Below are positions 45,304 through 53,541 of a DNA stretch of 64,000 bases, piece after piece. Location of the stretch: positions 1-64,000 of the forward strand of contig NZ_QSRL01000006.1 in assembly GCF_003437035.1 (NCBI RefSeq), read 5' to 3'. The DNA is from Collinsella sp. TF08-11AT (lineage in GTDB: Bacteria; Actinomycetota; Coriobacteriia; Coriobacteriales; Coriobacteriaceae). Within the stretch, counting starts at the first letter, position 1, and the number at the start of each line of letters is the position of its first letter. The notes below the pieces were generated by a model. It was not told the DNA's origin, did no database searches, and worked only from the letters and a program-made list of their open reading frames with translations. Both the position numbers and the translations under genes were made by a program.

Positions 45304-46690
45304 AGGTAGCGGAGGTATCGACGACGCCGGTCGCATTGGCAACCGCGACTATGACGATCATGCATAGGAGCAGCACACCCAATGCCTTGAGCCAGAGTTT
45401 CGCGAGTTTCTTGCCGCGATAGCTGTCGAGCAGTACGAATCGCCGACGAAGACGGCGCTTATCGAGCAGCGCAAAATGCATAAGCACCATAAGGCCATCG
45501 ACAAAGAAAAAATACTCGATTATGAGAAGCCACGTCGGGTAGCCTTGGTTTGCTCCCGTGGGGTGAAAGACGGCAAAGTGACTTCCGGCAAAGAACACAA
45601 GTAGCGAGAAGCAGACAAGCGTATTCCAAATGCGCCCCAGAGACTCCGGAACGCGAGAGAGCAGACCGCATGCAGCGGAGGCGGCAGGCCTAGGAAGCCC
45701 TGCGGGGTTCTGGAGCCCTTGGGGCGTCAACACCGTCTCCGAGGCCGGAGTACGGACAGGCGCAGGCGCAGGAGGCCGCACGGGGCGACTCAGATCGTAT
45801 GCCGCGCGCGTAGCCCGTCCCAACGCTTCCGCACTCGCAAAACGCTTAGCCGGGTCGAGCGCCATCGACATGCAGATGACATCGGCAAGTGGAGTGGGAA
45901 TGCCACGCGCCTCGCATTGCTCGCGCATGTCGAGCCCTGGTTTAGGGTCGATTCCCGTCAAGCAGAAGAACAACAGGGCGCCAAGTGCGTAGACGTCGCT
46001 GCGCACACTCGTCTGCCCAAACCCATACTGCTCGGGCGGCGCATAGGGTCGCGTGCCAAACTTGACGGTGTCGGCATCGGCGCCATCGCGCCATACGCGC
46101 GCGATCCCCAAGTCGATAATCACCAGCGATGAAAACGTCAGGCCCTCATCGAGCGTACGGCTCGCACCTGTCACGATGATATTCGATGGCTTGAGGTCGC
46201 GATGGATCACCGGCGCCGACGTCTCCCCCGCCATTGCAAAACCGGCATGGAGCTCGCCCACGGCGTCGCAAAGGGCAGGATACAATTCACATGCATAATC
46301 GGGGGTGGCTCCCAGACGGTCCACCAGCACCCCGAGCGTCTCTCCTTCGATATATTCCATAACCACGTTAAGCTCGTCGCCCACACGACGGCAATCGACG
46401 ATTCTGGGCAGGTGCTCAAAACGCCTGCCCGCCCGTTGAGCGGCAAACAGACGCTCGTATGCCCCGCCGATTTGAGCCGAAGCATCGATGCGTTTACGGA
46501 CAAAGGGGCCGAGCGAACCACCGCCGGTTCCTTCAAAGTACACGAGCTCAGTTGTTTCAACGGACGAGCGCTTAAGTACACGCTCCACGCGATAGCTGTC
46601 GTCGCGATCGAGCGACGCCAGGTGCTCGGCAAGCGCTGCGGTCAGCTCGTCATCGGGATATGTTGGGGTCTGAGTATCCATAGCCTCCAT
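45302..46690 (-). CDS. Membrane-anchored serine/threonine protein kinase
   Basis: Hanks-type kinase of about 462 residues. Visible motifs: VIHRDLKPSNIIV (catalytic loop) near residue 160, VIIDLGIARVWRDG (DLG in place of DFG), and GTRPYAPPEQYGFGQTSVRSDVYALG (activation and APE-like segment). The glycine-rich loop is atypical. After a Pro-rich linker come two hydrophobic segments (TLVCFSLLVFFAGSHFAVF and LLIIEYFFFVDGLMVLM) and a final one near the C-terminus. No PASTA domain. The start is uncertain: ATG codons at 46711, 46693, 46690 and 46681, none with a well-spaced ribosome site. It follows an HTH gene and an FxLYD gene. Confidence 0.88.
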   Translation of the reverse strand: MEAMDTQTPTYPDDELTAALAEHLASLDRDDSYRVERVLKRSSVETTELVYFEGTGGGSLGPFVRKRIDASAQIGGAYERLFAAQRAGRRFEHLPRIVDCRRVGDELNVVMEYIEGETLGVLVDRLGATPDYACELYPALCDAVGELHAGFAMAGETSAPVIHRDLKPSNIIVTGASRTLDEGLTFSSLVIIDLGIARVWRDGADADTVKFGTRPYAPPEQYGFGQTSVRSDVYALGALLFFCLTGIDPKPGLDMREQCEARGIPTPLADVICMSMALDPAKRFASAEALGRATRAAYDLSRPVRPPAPAPVRTPASETVLTPQGLQNPAGLPRPAASAACGLLSRVPESLGRIWNTLVCFSLLVFFAGSHFAVFHPTGANQGYPTWLLIIEYFFFVDGLMVLMHFALLDKRRLRRRFVLLDSYRGKKLAKLWLKALGVLLLCMIVIVAVANATGVVDTSAT

Positions 46691-46779
46691 CATAGCGCAG
46701 GGCGCAGACACCCCATGGCATCCGCGCCCCGTTCGTTTGCATCGTTGTTCGGCAGCTCCGCCGGCTCAGATATCAGCCG

Positions 46780-47202
46780 CTAACTCACCGTCTCCTCGCC
46801 AAAGCGATACAGCTCCTCGTTGACCTTTTGGAGGCTACACCCGCGATCGATGCAAAAGATGATAATCGCATCACGGCGATCCTTACAGTTAAGGACGCTT
46901 ACCCCGGCAGCCGTCAGCGCACGGTTGGTCTCTTTGAGCGTCAGCGCCATCGCAAAGGCAATCTGCAGCACCTTATTGCGACTCGGGTGACGCGCACCAG
47001 TAAAGATCTGATAGCCAAAGGTCTCATTGAGATCGGCCATACGAACCACGCGCGAACGCTCCAAGCCCTTTTCCTGCAGCAGCTGCTTCAGATAGTCCGA
47101 AAGCGACGGGGCGGCAAAGTCGTGCTCCCTGATATAGCCATCGATGTTCGGCGCATCGAGAAGCTCGTTGAGCAACTCCTCGGTCAGCTTTTTATCGGGC
47201 AT
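46780..47202 (-). CDS. HTH protein upstream of the kinase
   Basis: 140-residue protein with an XRE-like helix-turn-helix: SLSDYLKQLLQEKGLERSRVV followed by LNETFGYQIFTGARHPSRNKVLQIAFAM, the layout of a phage-repressor-type fold. The C-terminal half (RDAIIIFCIDRGCSLQKVNEEL) is unassigned. It lies between the FxLYD gene (32 bases) and the kinase gene (about 90 bases), all on the minus strand, so a shared operon is likely. It may bind DNA or serve as a kinase substrate; both are inference. Confidence 0.75.
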   Translation of the reverse strand: MPDKKLTEELLNELLDAPNIDGYIREHDFAAPSLSDYLKQLLQEKGLERSRVVRMADLNETFGYQIFTGARHPSRNKVLQIAFAMALTLKETNRALTAAGVSVLNCKDRRDAIIIFCIDRGCSLQKVNEELYRFGEETVS

Positions 47203-47234
47203 ACGACTTCACCTCCCCCAGTGCATGCAACATG

Positions 47235-47678
47235 CTAGAAACCGCTTACGTCCGAACGCTCCCAGCTAGCAACCTGGTCGGGAGACACCGTACCCAGCGC
47301 CTCGAACTTCCAGGAGCCGCCCGCCTTCAGATGATTGGTGTTTGCAAGAGCCGTTCCAACCTGGTTGCCATCGGCATCATACAGAACATACTCAATCTGA
47401 ATGTAGCTCTTTTCCTTGTCCGTGTTATTGGTCAGCGTGCCCGTGATCTTATAGGTAAACTGATTGGAAGTGTCTTCAGCCTCGTCAGCAATGGTATACG
47501 GTTCTTGCGGTTCTTTTTGCTCCTCAGCCTGCTGTGTCATCTCGGCAGGTTTTGCCGAATCGCTCGCAGACGAATCGGTTGAGTTGCCGCCCATAGAGCC
47601 CACGGCACCGACGATAACCAGCACCACGATGATGCCTAGGACAATCTTGCCGATCGGCTTCTTTCCCTCTTTTGCCAT
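47235..47678 (-). CDS. FxLYD-domain membrane lipoprotein-like protein
   Basis: 147-residue protein with one N-terminal membrane helix (IGKIVLGIIVVLVIVGAVG), a Ser/Glu/Gln-rich linker and a C-terminal FxLYD-type beta domain (FTYKITGTLTNNTDKEKSYI then VLYDADGNQVGTAL and WKFEALG). It is probably an extracytoplasmic protein of unknown role. The ribosome site AGGAAGG is buried in a perfect 14-bp hairpin. First gene of the FxLYD-HTH-kinase run. Confidence 0.8.
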   Translation of the reverse strand: MAKEGKKPIGKIVLGIIVVLVIVGAVGSMGGNSTDSSASDSAKPAEMTQQAEEQKEPQEPYTIADEAEDTSNQFTYKITGTLTNNTDKEKSYIQIEYVLYDADGNQVGTALANTNHLKAGGSWKFEALGTVSPDQVASWERSDVSGF

Positions 47679-47683
47679 TATTC

Positions 47684-47737
47684 ATCCTTCCTACGATCCG
47701 GCTACCGTGCCGGCACACAGCACATCGTAGGAAGGAT
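47684..47737 (-). promoter_or_regulatory. Shine-Dalgarno-sequestering hairpin
   Basis: On the minus strand ATCCTTCCTACGAT pairs perfectly with ATCGTAGGAAGGAT over 14 bp, across a 26-base loop with its own CCGG/CCGG pairing. The second arm contains the AGGAAGG ribosome site, seven bases before the FxLYD ATG. Folding would block translation start. It could be a thermosensor, a protein-bound switch or an operator. Confidence 0.8.
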
Positions 47738-47841
47738 TGAACTTGAATTCATTAGCTGAGAGCTAAGGTTGCGGTAAACGGCCAATGCAGTTGTCCAAGC
47801 GCCGAGCAAACGCACTTTGCGCGACCGTCTGCCAGTGGTGA

Positions 47842-48165
47842 TCAACCCACCGTGACGGATTCCCCGGTAAAGGCACTGATCATCAACAGGACAAAGAAAA
47901 CAAGGTAGCTGACACTCAGCAGGTACGCAATGATTAGAAAGATGACCCAGCCGACATTGGTTTTACCGTCGGCACGGCGTCGCTCGCGATTGCGGCAGAG
48001 CCAAATCGTCACGCCGATGGCAGTGATAAACAGTACGAGTGCCGCCGCAGCCAGCCCAGCAAGCGCAAACATCACGCCAATGCTCACAGCAATAACCGGG
48101 AGCAGCAGCAAGCCGCACCCACACCCACCAGGACTATACACGGCAGACTGTCGGCGTCGCTTCAT
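47842..48165 (-). CDS. Small membrane protein, two to three spans
   Basis: 107-residue protein of unknown function. A short basic start (MKRRRQS) and a GGCGCG Cys/Gly stretch precede hydrophobic segments LLLLPVIAVSIGVMFALAGLA, ALVLFITAIGVTIWL and a C-terminal VIFLIIAYLLSVSYLVFFVLL. A start ten codons earlier overlaps the antitoxin stop. It lies 29 bases after higA and may be carried with it. Confidence 0.6.
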   Translation of the reverse strand: MKRRRQSAVYSPGGCGCGLLLLPVIAVSIGVMFALAGLAAAALVLFITAIGVTIWLCRNRERRRADGKTNVGWVIFLIIAYLLSVSYLVFFVLLMISAFTGESVTVG

Positions 48166-48194
48166 CGCCGCGCCACCCCCATCATCTCTGAGCA

Positions 48195-48536
48195 CTACAG
48201 TGCGATGGCCTGCTGAACAGGAACGATCTTATCGAGTTCCGGTTCGATCCGCCTTTTCTCGGCCTCAAGGTCAAACGCCATCTGAGCGCGCAGCCAATAA
48301 CCATCCGTCAGGCCAAAATAACGGCAAAGACGGAGGTCGGTGTCGGCCGTCACGCGACGTTTTCCCAAGACAATCTGCCCGATACGCTGAGCCGGAATCC
48401 CGGTCTCTTTCGCAAGGCGATATTGAGAAATGCCCATGGGAACAAGAAACTCCTCTTTGAGAAGCTCACCAGGAGTCACTGGCGACAGCAAATCGGCCGA
48501 GGTCTCATCACTTGTGATAATCGACGATTTCGACAT
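48195..48536 (-). CDS. higA: HigA-type antitoxin
   Basis: 113-residue antitoxin with an XRE HTH: TPGELLKEEFLVPMGISQYRLAKETGIPAQRIGQIVLGKR, the classic HigA/VapI start, followed by LCRYFGLTDGYWLRAQMAFDLE. It binds and neutralises HigB and represses the operon. The start MSKSSIITSDE is chosen because AGGAG lies ten bases upstream; it overlaps the higB end by 29 bases. Confidence 0.9.
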   Translation of the reverse strand: MSKSSIITSDETSADLLSPVTPGELLKEEFLVPMGISQYRLAKETGIPAQRIGQIVLGKRRVTADTDLRLCRYFGLTDGYWLRAQMAFDLEAEKRRIEPELDKIVPVQQAIAL

Positions 48537-48789
48537 TCCAAGCCATCTCCTGTCTCCACTCAAAACAGACCCGATAGCGCTCGTTAACACGGATGCTATA
48601 TTGCCCGGCACGATCGCCCTTCAAAGCTTCCAGGCGGTTGCCCGGTGGAACGCGAAGATCATCAAGCGAAGCACAAACCTGCAGTTGGCGAATCTTCCTC
48701 AACGCAACACGCTCAAAGGGCACGAACTTCCTGACCCGCACACCCATGGCAAAGCGTTCGGTATCCTCATCTTTATACGATGCAATCAT
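48508..48789 (-). CDS. higB: HigB-type toxin (RelE superfamily)
   Basis: 93-residue RelE/HigB-like mRNA interferase. It has KFVPFERVALRKIRQLQVCASLDDLRVPPGNRLEALKGDRAGQYSIRVNERYRVCFEW, the ordinary HigB pattern with basic residues and the terminal W-x-x-x..VEIVDYHK strand. The toxin gene precedes the antitoxin gene, as usual in higBA. AAGG lies eight bases before ATG. Operator palindromes lie just upstream. Confidence 0.9.
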   Translation of the reverse strand: MIASYKDEDTERFAMGVRVRKFVPFERVALRKIRQLQVCASLDDLRVPPGNRLEALKGDRAGQYSIRVNERYRVCFEWRQEMAWNVEIVDYHK

Positions 48790-48800
48790 AGTATCGCCTT

Positions 48801-48846
48801 ACGTTAGTAACGTCAAACGTTTCTATAGACTTACATCTCTATTATA
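48801..48846 (-). promoter_or_regulatory. higBA promoter and operator
   Basis: TATAAT on the minus strand at 48841-48846. Between it and the ATG are ACGTT-AGT-AACGT (48801-48813) and AAACGTTT (48815-48822), likely HigA sites overlapping the transcript start. Confidence 0.6.
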
Positions 48847-48891
48847 TCGTACGTTTGTTCGTATTTTCTAGAACAAATAGTCCTTCACGCC

Positions 48892-50079
48892 TTAGTCAAG
48901 CAAAAGCAGTCGTTTGTAGACATCGAGACCTTTGAGCAGGATTTCCTCGTCAAAGAGCATGGTATCGGTATGCAGAGCGCTCGTGGCATAGGCGGGGCAG
49001 CCATCCGAATCGCTCGGGTTTTCTTGACCCTCCGGCACGCCCGTGCCCAGCAAGAAGAACACGCCCGGCAGATGACGCTGATAGAACGCGAAATCCTCGG
49101 CGATTAGCAGCGGCTCGTCCACAAGTTGCAGCTCGGACAAGGCAGGCGCAATGTGGGCGAACAGCTCGGGGTCGTTATCGACCGGCGGATAGCCCTCGGC
49201 AAAGTCGAGGTCGTACGTGCAGCCTGTTGCGGCGCAGGCCTCGTCCAACACGCGGCGCACGCCCTCGCGCGCACGGTCGAACATACCGTCCGTAAACACG
49301 CGCAGGCTGCCCGCGACATGGGCCTCCCCCGCCACCGCATTGCAGACGGTGCCAGCCTGCAGCAGGCCGAACTTACCAATGCAGGGCTCGTCGGTACCCA
49401 ACTCGTCCATGAGCGCGCGCTCGGAAACCAAGAACTTGGCCGCTGCCAGCGCGGCATCATGCGATTCCTCGACCGGAACACCGTAGGTCTTGGCGATATG
49501 GATGCTCGCGCCATGGATATGAATGTGCGTCTCGCTTGAGCGCGCCAGCAGCGGACCGGAACAGCTCGCCAACGTTTTCGCAGGCAGGTCGGGCCATACG
49601 TGGAAGCCAAAGATGCGATCCGCCCCGTAGCGCTCGAATACGCCGCTCTCACACACCGTCTTGGCGCCACCGGTCGTTTCCTCGGCCGGCTGAAACACAA
49701 AGAGCACGTTGCGCTTGATGGCGCCCGGCTGCTCACGAATCGTGCGGTCGACAAAAGTCGCCGCCGCGAGCGCCATGGCCATGTGACCGTCGTGACCGCA
49801 CGCATGCATCCTACCGGGATGGGTCGAGGCAAAGGCCGCGCCCGTTGCCTCCGCGATGGGCAGGGCGTCCATGTCGGCGCGAATCGCCGTGGCATGCGCG
49901 GCGCCCGTGCCGGCATCGAAGAAAGCGCAGACGCAGCTGGGGCACGGATGGGTCACCTCGCAGGCGAGCGGGGCGAGCACGCCCTCGATATAGGCGATGG
50001 TTTGCGGAAGATCGAAGTCGAGCTCCGGAATGCGATGGAGATCGCGGCGATAGCGACGGAGTTCTTGGAGCTCGGTCAT
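48892..50079 (-). CDS. M20 amidohydrolase, candidate N-acetyl-diaminopimelate deacetylase
   Basis: M20D peptidase-family deacylase of 395 residues. Metal-site motifs are IRADMDALPIAEATG, MHACGHDGHMAMALA near residue 97 and FQPAEETTGGAKTV with the catalytic Glu. Family members include N-acyl amino acid amidohydrolases, IAA-amino acid hydrolases and the DapL/YkuR N-acetyl-LL-DAP deacetylases. Because the acetylase-route genes dapA, dapB and dapH lie next to it, divergently across a lysine riboswitch, deacetylation of N-acetyl-LL-DAP is the best guess. The start is set by AAAGGA six bases upstream. Confidence 0.8.
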   Translation of the reverse strand: MTELQELRRYRRDLHRIPELDFDLPQTIAYIEGVLAPLACEVTHPCPSCVCAFFDAGTGAAHATAIRADMDALPIAEATGAAFASTHPGRMHACGHDGHMAMALAAATFVDRTIREQPGAIKRNVLFVFQPAEETTGGAKTVCESGVFERYGADRIFGFHVWPDLPAKTLASCSGPLLARSSETHIHIHGASIHIAKTYGVPVEESHDAALAAAKFLVSERALMDELGTDEPCIGKFGLLQAGTVCNAVAGEAHVAGSLRVFTDGMFDRAREGVRRVLDEACAATGCTYDLDFAEGYPPVDNDPELFAHIAPALSELQLVDEPLLIAEDFAFYQRHLPGVFFLLGTGVPEGQENPSDSDGCPAYATSALHTDTMLFDEEILLKGLDVYKRLLLLD

Positions 50080-50228
50080 AAAGGTTCCTTTCATAGGTGC
50101 GCGCCAGTTACCGTCTTATTGTGCCGCAAGATTGCCGCACCCTTGTTTCTAGCATATCCCTGCATTTTTTAAACGTTATATACGAATACTCTTGTTTGGT
50201 AAAGTGCAACGTGGTAGGGTCGTTACCA

Positions 50229-50376
50229 CTTGATAGAGGCGCGGGCACGATGAGCCGCGGGCGAGTCGGCAGACTTTGACCCCGCGGGGAGGTGAAACCC
50301 GCCGAACTGGGTTTTTCGGGCACGAACAACCTGGTGGGCCTGCGGGAAACACCCGCAGGACTGTCTGCAGCAATGC
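50229..50376 (+). ncRNA. Lysine riboswitch (L box)
   Basis: About 150 bases with the L-box conserved stretches in order: GATAGAGGCGCGG at the 5' side, GGGGAGGTGAAACCCGCCGA (about 50286-50305) for the P2 region, a CCTGCGGG/CCCGCAGG stem (about 50338-50358), and GGACTGTCTGC at the 3' side. It lies in the leader of lysA-dapA-dapB-dapH. By family knowledge, lysine binding shuts off expression. Exact ends are approximate. Confidence 0.88.
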
Positions 50377-50381
50377 GGGAG

Positions 50382-50446
50382 CGCTATCCGGACATTGGGT
50401 CCACGCTATGCGGATTCGATGCGCAGATGGCGCCGTCTGGATAGCG
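50382..50446 (+). promoter_or_regulatory. Expression platform of the lysine riboswitch
   Basis: CGCTATCCGGAC (50382-50393) can pair with GTCTGGATAGCG (50435-50446) over 12 bases with one G-U. The right arm abuts the GAGG ribosome site 10 bases before the ATG. No U-tract follows, so control of translation start is likelier than termination. Confidence 0.6.
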
Positions 50447-50459
50447 AGGTTTACGGGAC

Positions 50460-52769
50460 ATGGCATTGATCCCCAGCGAAGCGTATGCGGCCAAGCAGCC
50501 GTTTGTGGACAAGGAGACGCTCGAGCATATCGTCGAGCAGTTCCCCACGCCGTTTCATCTATACGACGAGGCGGGCATCCGCCGCAACATGCAAGAGGTG
50601 CGCGACGCCTTCGCATGGAACCCGGGCTTTAAGGAATACTTTGCCGTCAAAGCCAATCCCAACCCGGCGCTCATCTCCATCCTCAACGAATACGGCTGCG
50701 GCTGCGATTGTTCGAGCTATACCGAGCTCATGATCGCCCGCTCGCTGGGTATCACCGGCCACGACATCATGTTCTCGTCCAACGACACGCCGGCGGCGGA
50801 CTTTGCCCTTGCAGATAAACTGGGCGCCATCGTAAACTTTGACGACATCAGCCACATCGAGTTCTTTGAGCGCGTCGCAGGCCCCATCCCCAAGACGGTC
50901 AGCTGCCGCTTTAATCCGGGCGGTCTGTTCCAGCTCTCCAACGGCATCATGGATAACCCCGGCGACTCCAAATACGGCATGACCACCGAGCAGCTCTTTG
51001 AGGCCTTTCGCACGCTCAAGGCCAAGGGCGCCGAGGACTTTGGCATCCACGCATTCCTTGCCAGCAACACCGTCACAAACGACTACTACCCCAAGCTCGC
51101 GCGCATCCTCTTTGAGCTTGCCGTGCGCCTGGAGCGCGAGACCGGCGCACACGTCGCCTTTATCAATCTGTCCGGCGGCGTCGGCATCCCCTACCTGCCC
51201 GAACAGCAGGCCAACGATATCCATGCCATCGGCGAAGGAGTGCATGCGGCCTACGACGAGATTCTGGTTCCCGCCGGCATGGGCGATGTGGCAATCTGCA
51301 CCGAGATGGGCCGCTTTATGATGGGCCCCTACGGCTGCCTGGTCACCAAGGCCATCCACGAGAAGCAAATCTACAAGGACTATATCGGTGTCGACGCAAG
51401 CGCCGTCGATCTGATCCGCCCTGCCATGTATGGCGCCTACCACCACATTACGGTGATGGGCCAGCCGGGTGGCTCCGACAAGACCGCGGCGCCTGTCACA
51501 AACACGTACGACATTACGGGCAATCTGTGCGAGAACAACGACAAGTTCGCCATCGACCGCGAGCTACCGCGGGTCGACATGGGTGATGTGCTCGTGATCC
51601 ACGATACCGGCGCGCATGGTTACTCCATGGGCTACAACTACAACGGGCGCCTGCGCTCCGCCGAGGTGCTGCTGCGCCCCGATGGCTCGGCCGACCTTAT
51701 CCGCCGTGCCGAGCGCCCGGGCGATTACTTTGCCACGCTCGACGTGCTGCCGTGCGGCCGCGAGCTGCTGGCCAAGTCGCGCGCCGAAAGTGCCCGCCAT
51801 CGTGCCCAGGACGAGCGCCTGGCGGTCGCCGCCCAATGGAACAAGCGCATCCAAATCGCGAGAGCGAAGGAGAAGAACATGGACATCCGCAATCTCGAGG
51901 GCTCAATCGTCGCCCTTGTGACGCCGTTTAAAAAAGACGGCAGCGTCGACTTTGACGCACTCGAGCGCCTTATCGATTTCCACCTGCAAAATGGCACCGA
52001 CGCCATCCTCACCCTGGGCACCACCGGCGAGAGCGCCACGATGACCGACGACGAGGACAACTCCGTTGTCGCCGCGGTGGTCAAGCAGGTTGCAGGCCGT
52101 GTCCCCGTCATCGCCGGCTCGGGCTCCAACTCCACGCAGACCATGCTCACCAAGTCGCTCACCTATCAGGGCCTGGGCGCCGACGGCCTGCTGCTCATTA
52201 CCCCCTACTACAACAAGTCCAACGAAGAGGGCATCTACCAGCACTTTAAGACCGTTGCCGATGCCGTAGATATCCCCTGCATCCTGTACAACATCCCCGG
52301 CCGCTGCGGCTGCGGCATCAGCGAGCGCAACGTAGAGCGCTTGGCCGCGCACCCCAACATCATGGGTATTAAGGAAGCCTCGGGCAACGTCGCCTACGCG
52401 GCCAAGATCGCTCACCTGCTGTCCGACGACTTCCGCATGTACTCAGGCGAGGACGCACTTACCGTACCGCTCATGAGCCTGGGCGCCTCGGGCACCATCA
52501 GCGTGTGGGCAGACATTCAGCCGCAGCTCGTGCACGACATGTGCCGCGCCTATCTGGACGGTGACGTGGAGCGCGCCCGCGATATCCAGATTGCCGGCCA
52601 GCCGCTCATCAACGCCCTCTTTAGCGAGGTCAACCCCATCCCCGTCAAGGAAGCACTCGCCCAGATGGGTATGATCGAAGCCAACTACCGCATGCCGCTG
52701 TGCCCCATGGCAGACGACACGCGTTCCGCACTTACCGATGCTCTGAAGGGAGCTGGTCTGCTTGATTAA
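50460..52769 (+). CDS. Fused diaminopimelate decarboxylase and dihydrodipicolinate synthase
   Basis: One uninterrupted 769-codon frame. Residues 1 to about 455 are a LysA-type PLP decarboxylase: YFAVKANPNPALI with the PLP Lys, INLSGGVGIPYLPEQ, CTEMGRFMMGPYG, GNLCENNDKF and VIHDTGAHGYSMGYNYNGRL. After a linker (QIARAKEKN) residues 474-769 are DapA: VALVTPFKKDGSVDF, GTTGESATM, the catalytic Tyr in YNIPGRCG and Lys in MGIKEASGN. It would catalyse both the first committed and last steps of lysine synthesis. An internal ATG at 51879 has AAGGAG six bases upstream, so separate DapA could also be made. Controlled by a lysine riboswitch. Confidence 0.93.
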   Translation: MALIPSEAYAAKQPFVDKETLEHIVEQFPTPFHLYDEAGIRRNMQEVRDAFAWNPGFKEYFAVKANPNPALISILNEYGCGCDCSSYTELMIARSLGITGHDIMFSSNDTPAADFALADKLGAIVNFDDISHIEFFERVAGPIPKTVSCRFNPGGLFQLSNGIMDNPGDSKYGMTTEQLFEAFRTLKAKGAEDFGIHAFLASNTVTNDYYPKLARILFELAVRLERETGAHVAFINLSGGVGIPYLPEQQANDIHAIGEGVHAAYDEILVPAGMGDVAICTEMGRFMMGPYGCLVTKAIHEKQIYKDYIGVDASAVDLIRPAMYGAYHHITVMGQPGGSDKTAAPVTNTYDITGNLCENNDKFAIDRELPRVDMGDVLVIHDTGAHGYSMGYNYNGRLRSAEVLLRPDGSADLIRRAERPGDYFATLDVLPCGRELLAKSRAESARHRAQDERLAVAAQWNKRIQIARAKEKNMDIRNLEGSIVALVTPFKKDGSVDFDALERLIDFHLQNGTDAILTLGTTGESATMTDDEDNSVVAAVVKQVAGRVPVIAGSGSNSTQTMLTKSLTYQGLGADGLLLITPYYNKSNEEGIYQHFKTVADAVDIPCILYNIPGRCGCGISERNVERLAAHPNIMGIKEASGNVAYAAKIAHLLSDDFRMYSGEDALTVPLMSLGASGTISVWADIQPQLVHDMCRAYLDGDVERARDIQIAGQPLINALFSEVNPIPVKEALAQMGMIEANYRMPLCPMADDTRSALTDALKGAGLLD

Positions 52770-53502
52770 GACCGTCATTATGGGAACGGGCCGCATGGGC
52801 TCGCTCATCCGCACTACCGCCGAAGGCATTGCCGACGCCTCCGGGCAGCCCGTTTTTGATATCGTGGCCCAGATCGGTTTTGACCTGTCCGAGCTCGAGA
52901 GCGCCCCGGCAGCCGACGTCATCATCGACTTCTCGAACGTCGTGACCTTCGATGCCGTCGTCGCCTATGTCGAGCGTACAGGCGCCGCGTTGGTCTCGGG
53001 CACCACGGGCTACACACCCGATCAGATGGACCGCCTGCGCGAGCTTGGTCAGAACGTCCGCGTCATGCACTCCGGCAATTACTCCATCGGTATCGCAGCC
53101 CTGCGTCATCTGGTAGCACAGGCCACACGCGAGCTGCCCGGCTTTGACTGCGAGATTGTCGAGACGCACCACAACCAAAAGGTCGACGCTCCCAGCGGCA
53201 CCGCCAAGCTGCTACTCGACGCCGTGGTCGAGGCCGAGCCAGAGGCTGGCTATCATCCCGTCTACGGTCGCGAGGGCATGTGCGGCGTTCGCGATCCCAA
53301 GGAAATCGGCATGCACTCGCTGCGCGGCGGCACCGTCGCCGGCGTACACGAGGTGAGCTTCTTTGGCCAGGACGAGGAGGTCACGCTTAGCCATCGCGCT
53401 ACGAGCCGCCAGATCTTTGTCAACGGCGCTCTGGCCGCCGCTCAAAAGCTCGTCGCCCGTGAACCCGGCTTCTATACGTTCGACCAGGTCATGTTTGCCT
53501 AA
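52762..53502 (+). CDS. dapB: 4-hydroxy-tetrahydrodipicolinate reductase
   Basis: NAD(P)H-dependent reductase that makes tetrahydrodipicolinate. 246 residues. The Rossmann start is IKTVIMGTGRMGSLIRTT; IIDFSNVV and SGTTGYTPDQM follow, and the substrate motif is EIVETHHNQKVDAPSGTAKLL near residue 130. The start is TTG at 52762, overlapping the dapA stop by eight bases, with AAGGGAG upstream; hence translation is coupled. Confidence 0.95.
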   Translation: MIKTVIMGTGRMGSLIRTTAEGIADASGQPVFDIVAQIGFDLSELESAPAADVIIDFSNVVTFDAVVAYVERTGAALVSGTTGYTPDQMDRLRELGQNVRVMHSGNYSIGIAALRHLVAQATRELPGFDCEIVETHHNQKVDAPSGTAKLLLDAVVEAEPEAGYHPVYGREGMCGVRDPKEIGMHSLRGGTVAGVHEVSFFGQDEEVTLSHRATSRQIFVNGALAAAQKLVAREPGFYTFDQVMFA

Positions 53503-53541
53503 CCAGGTATCAACCGAATCCGCCCAAAGGAGAGATAGCAA

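Noticed and set aside
50391..50446. Intrinsic terminator in the lysine riboswitch expression platform
   Set aside because: The 12-bp pairing has no U-tract after it and abuts the ribosome site, so translation control was preferred.
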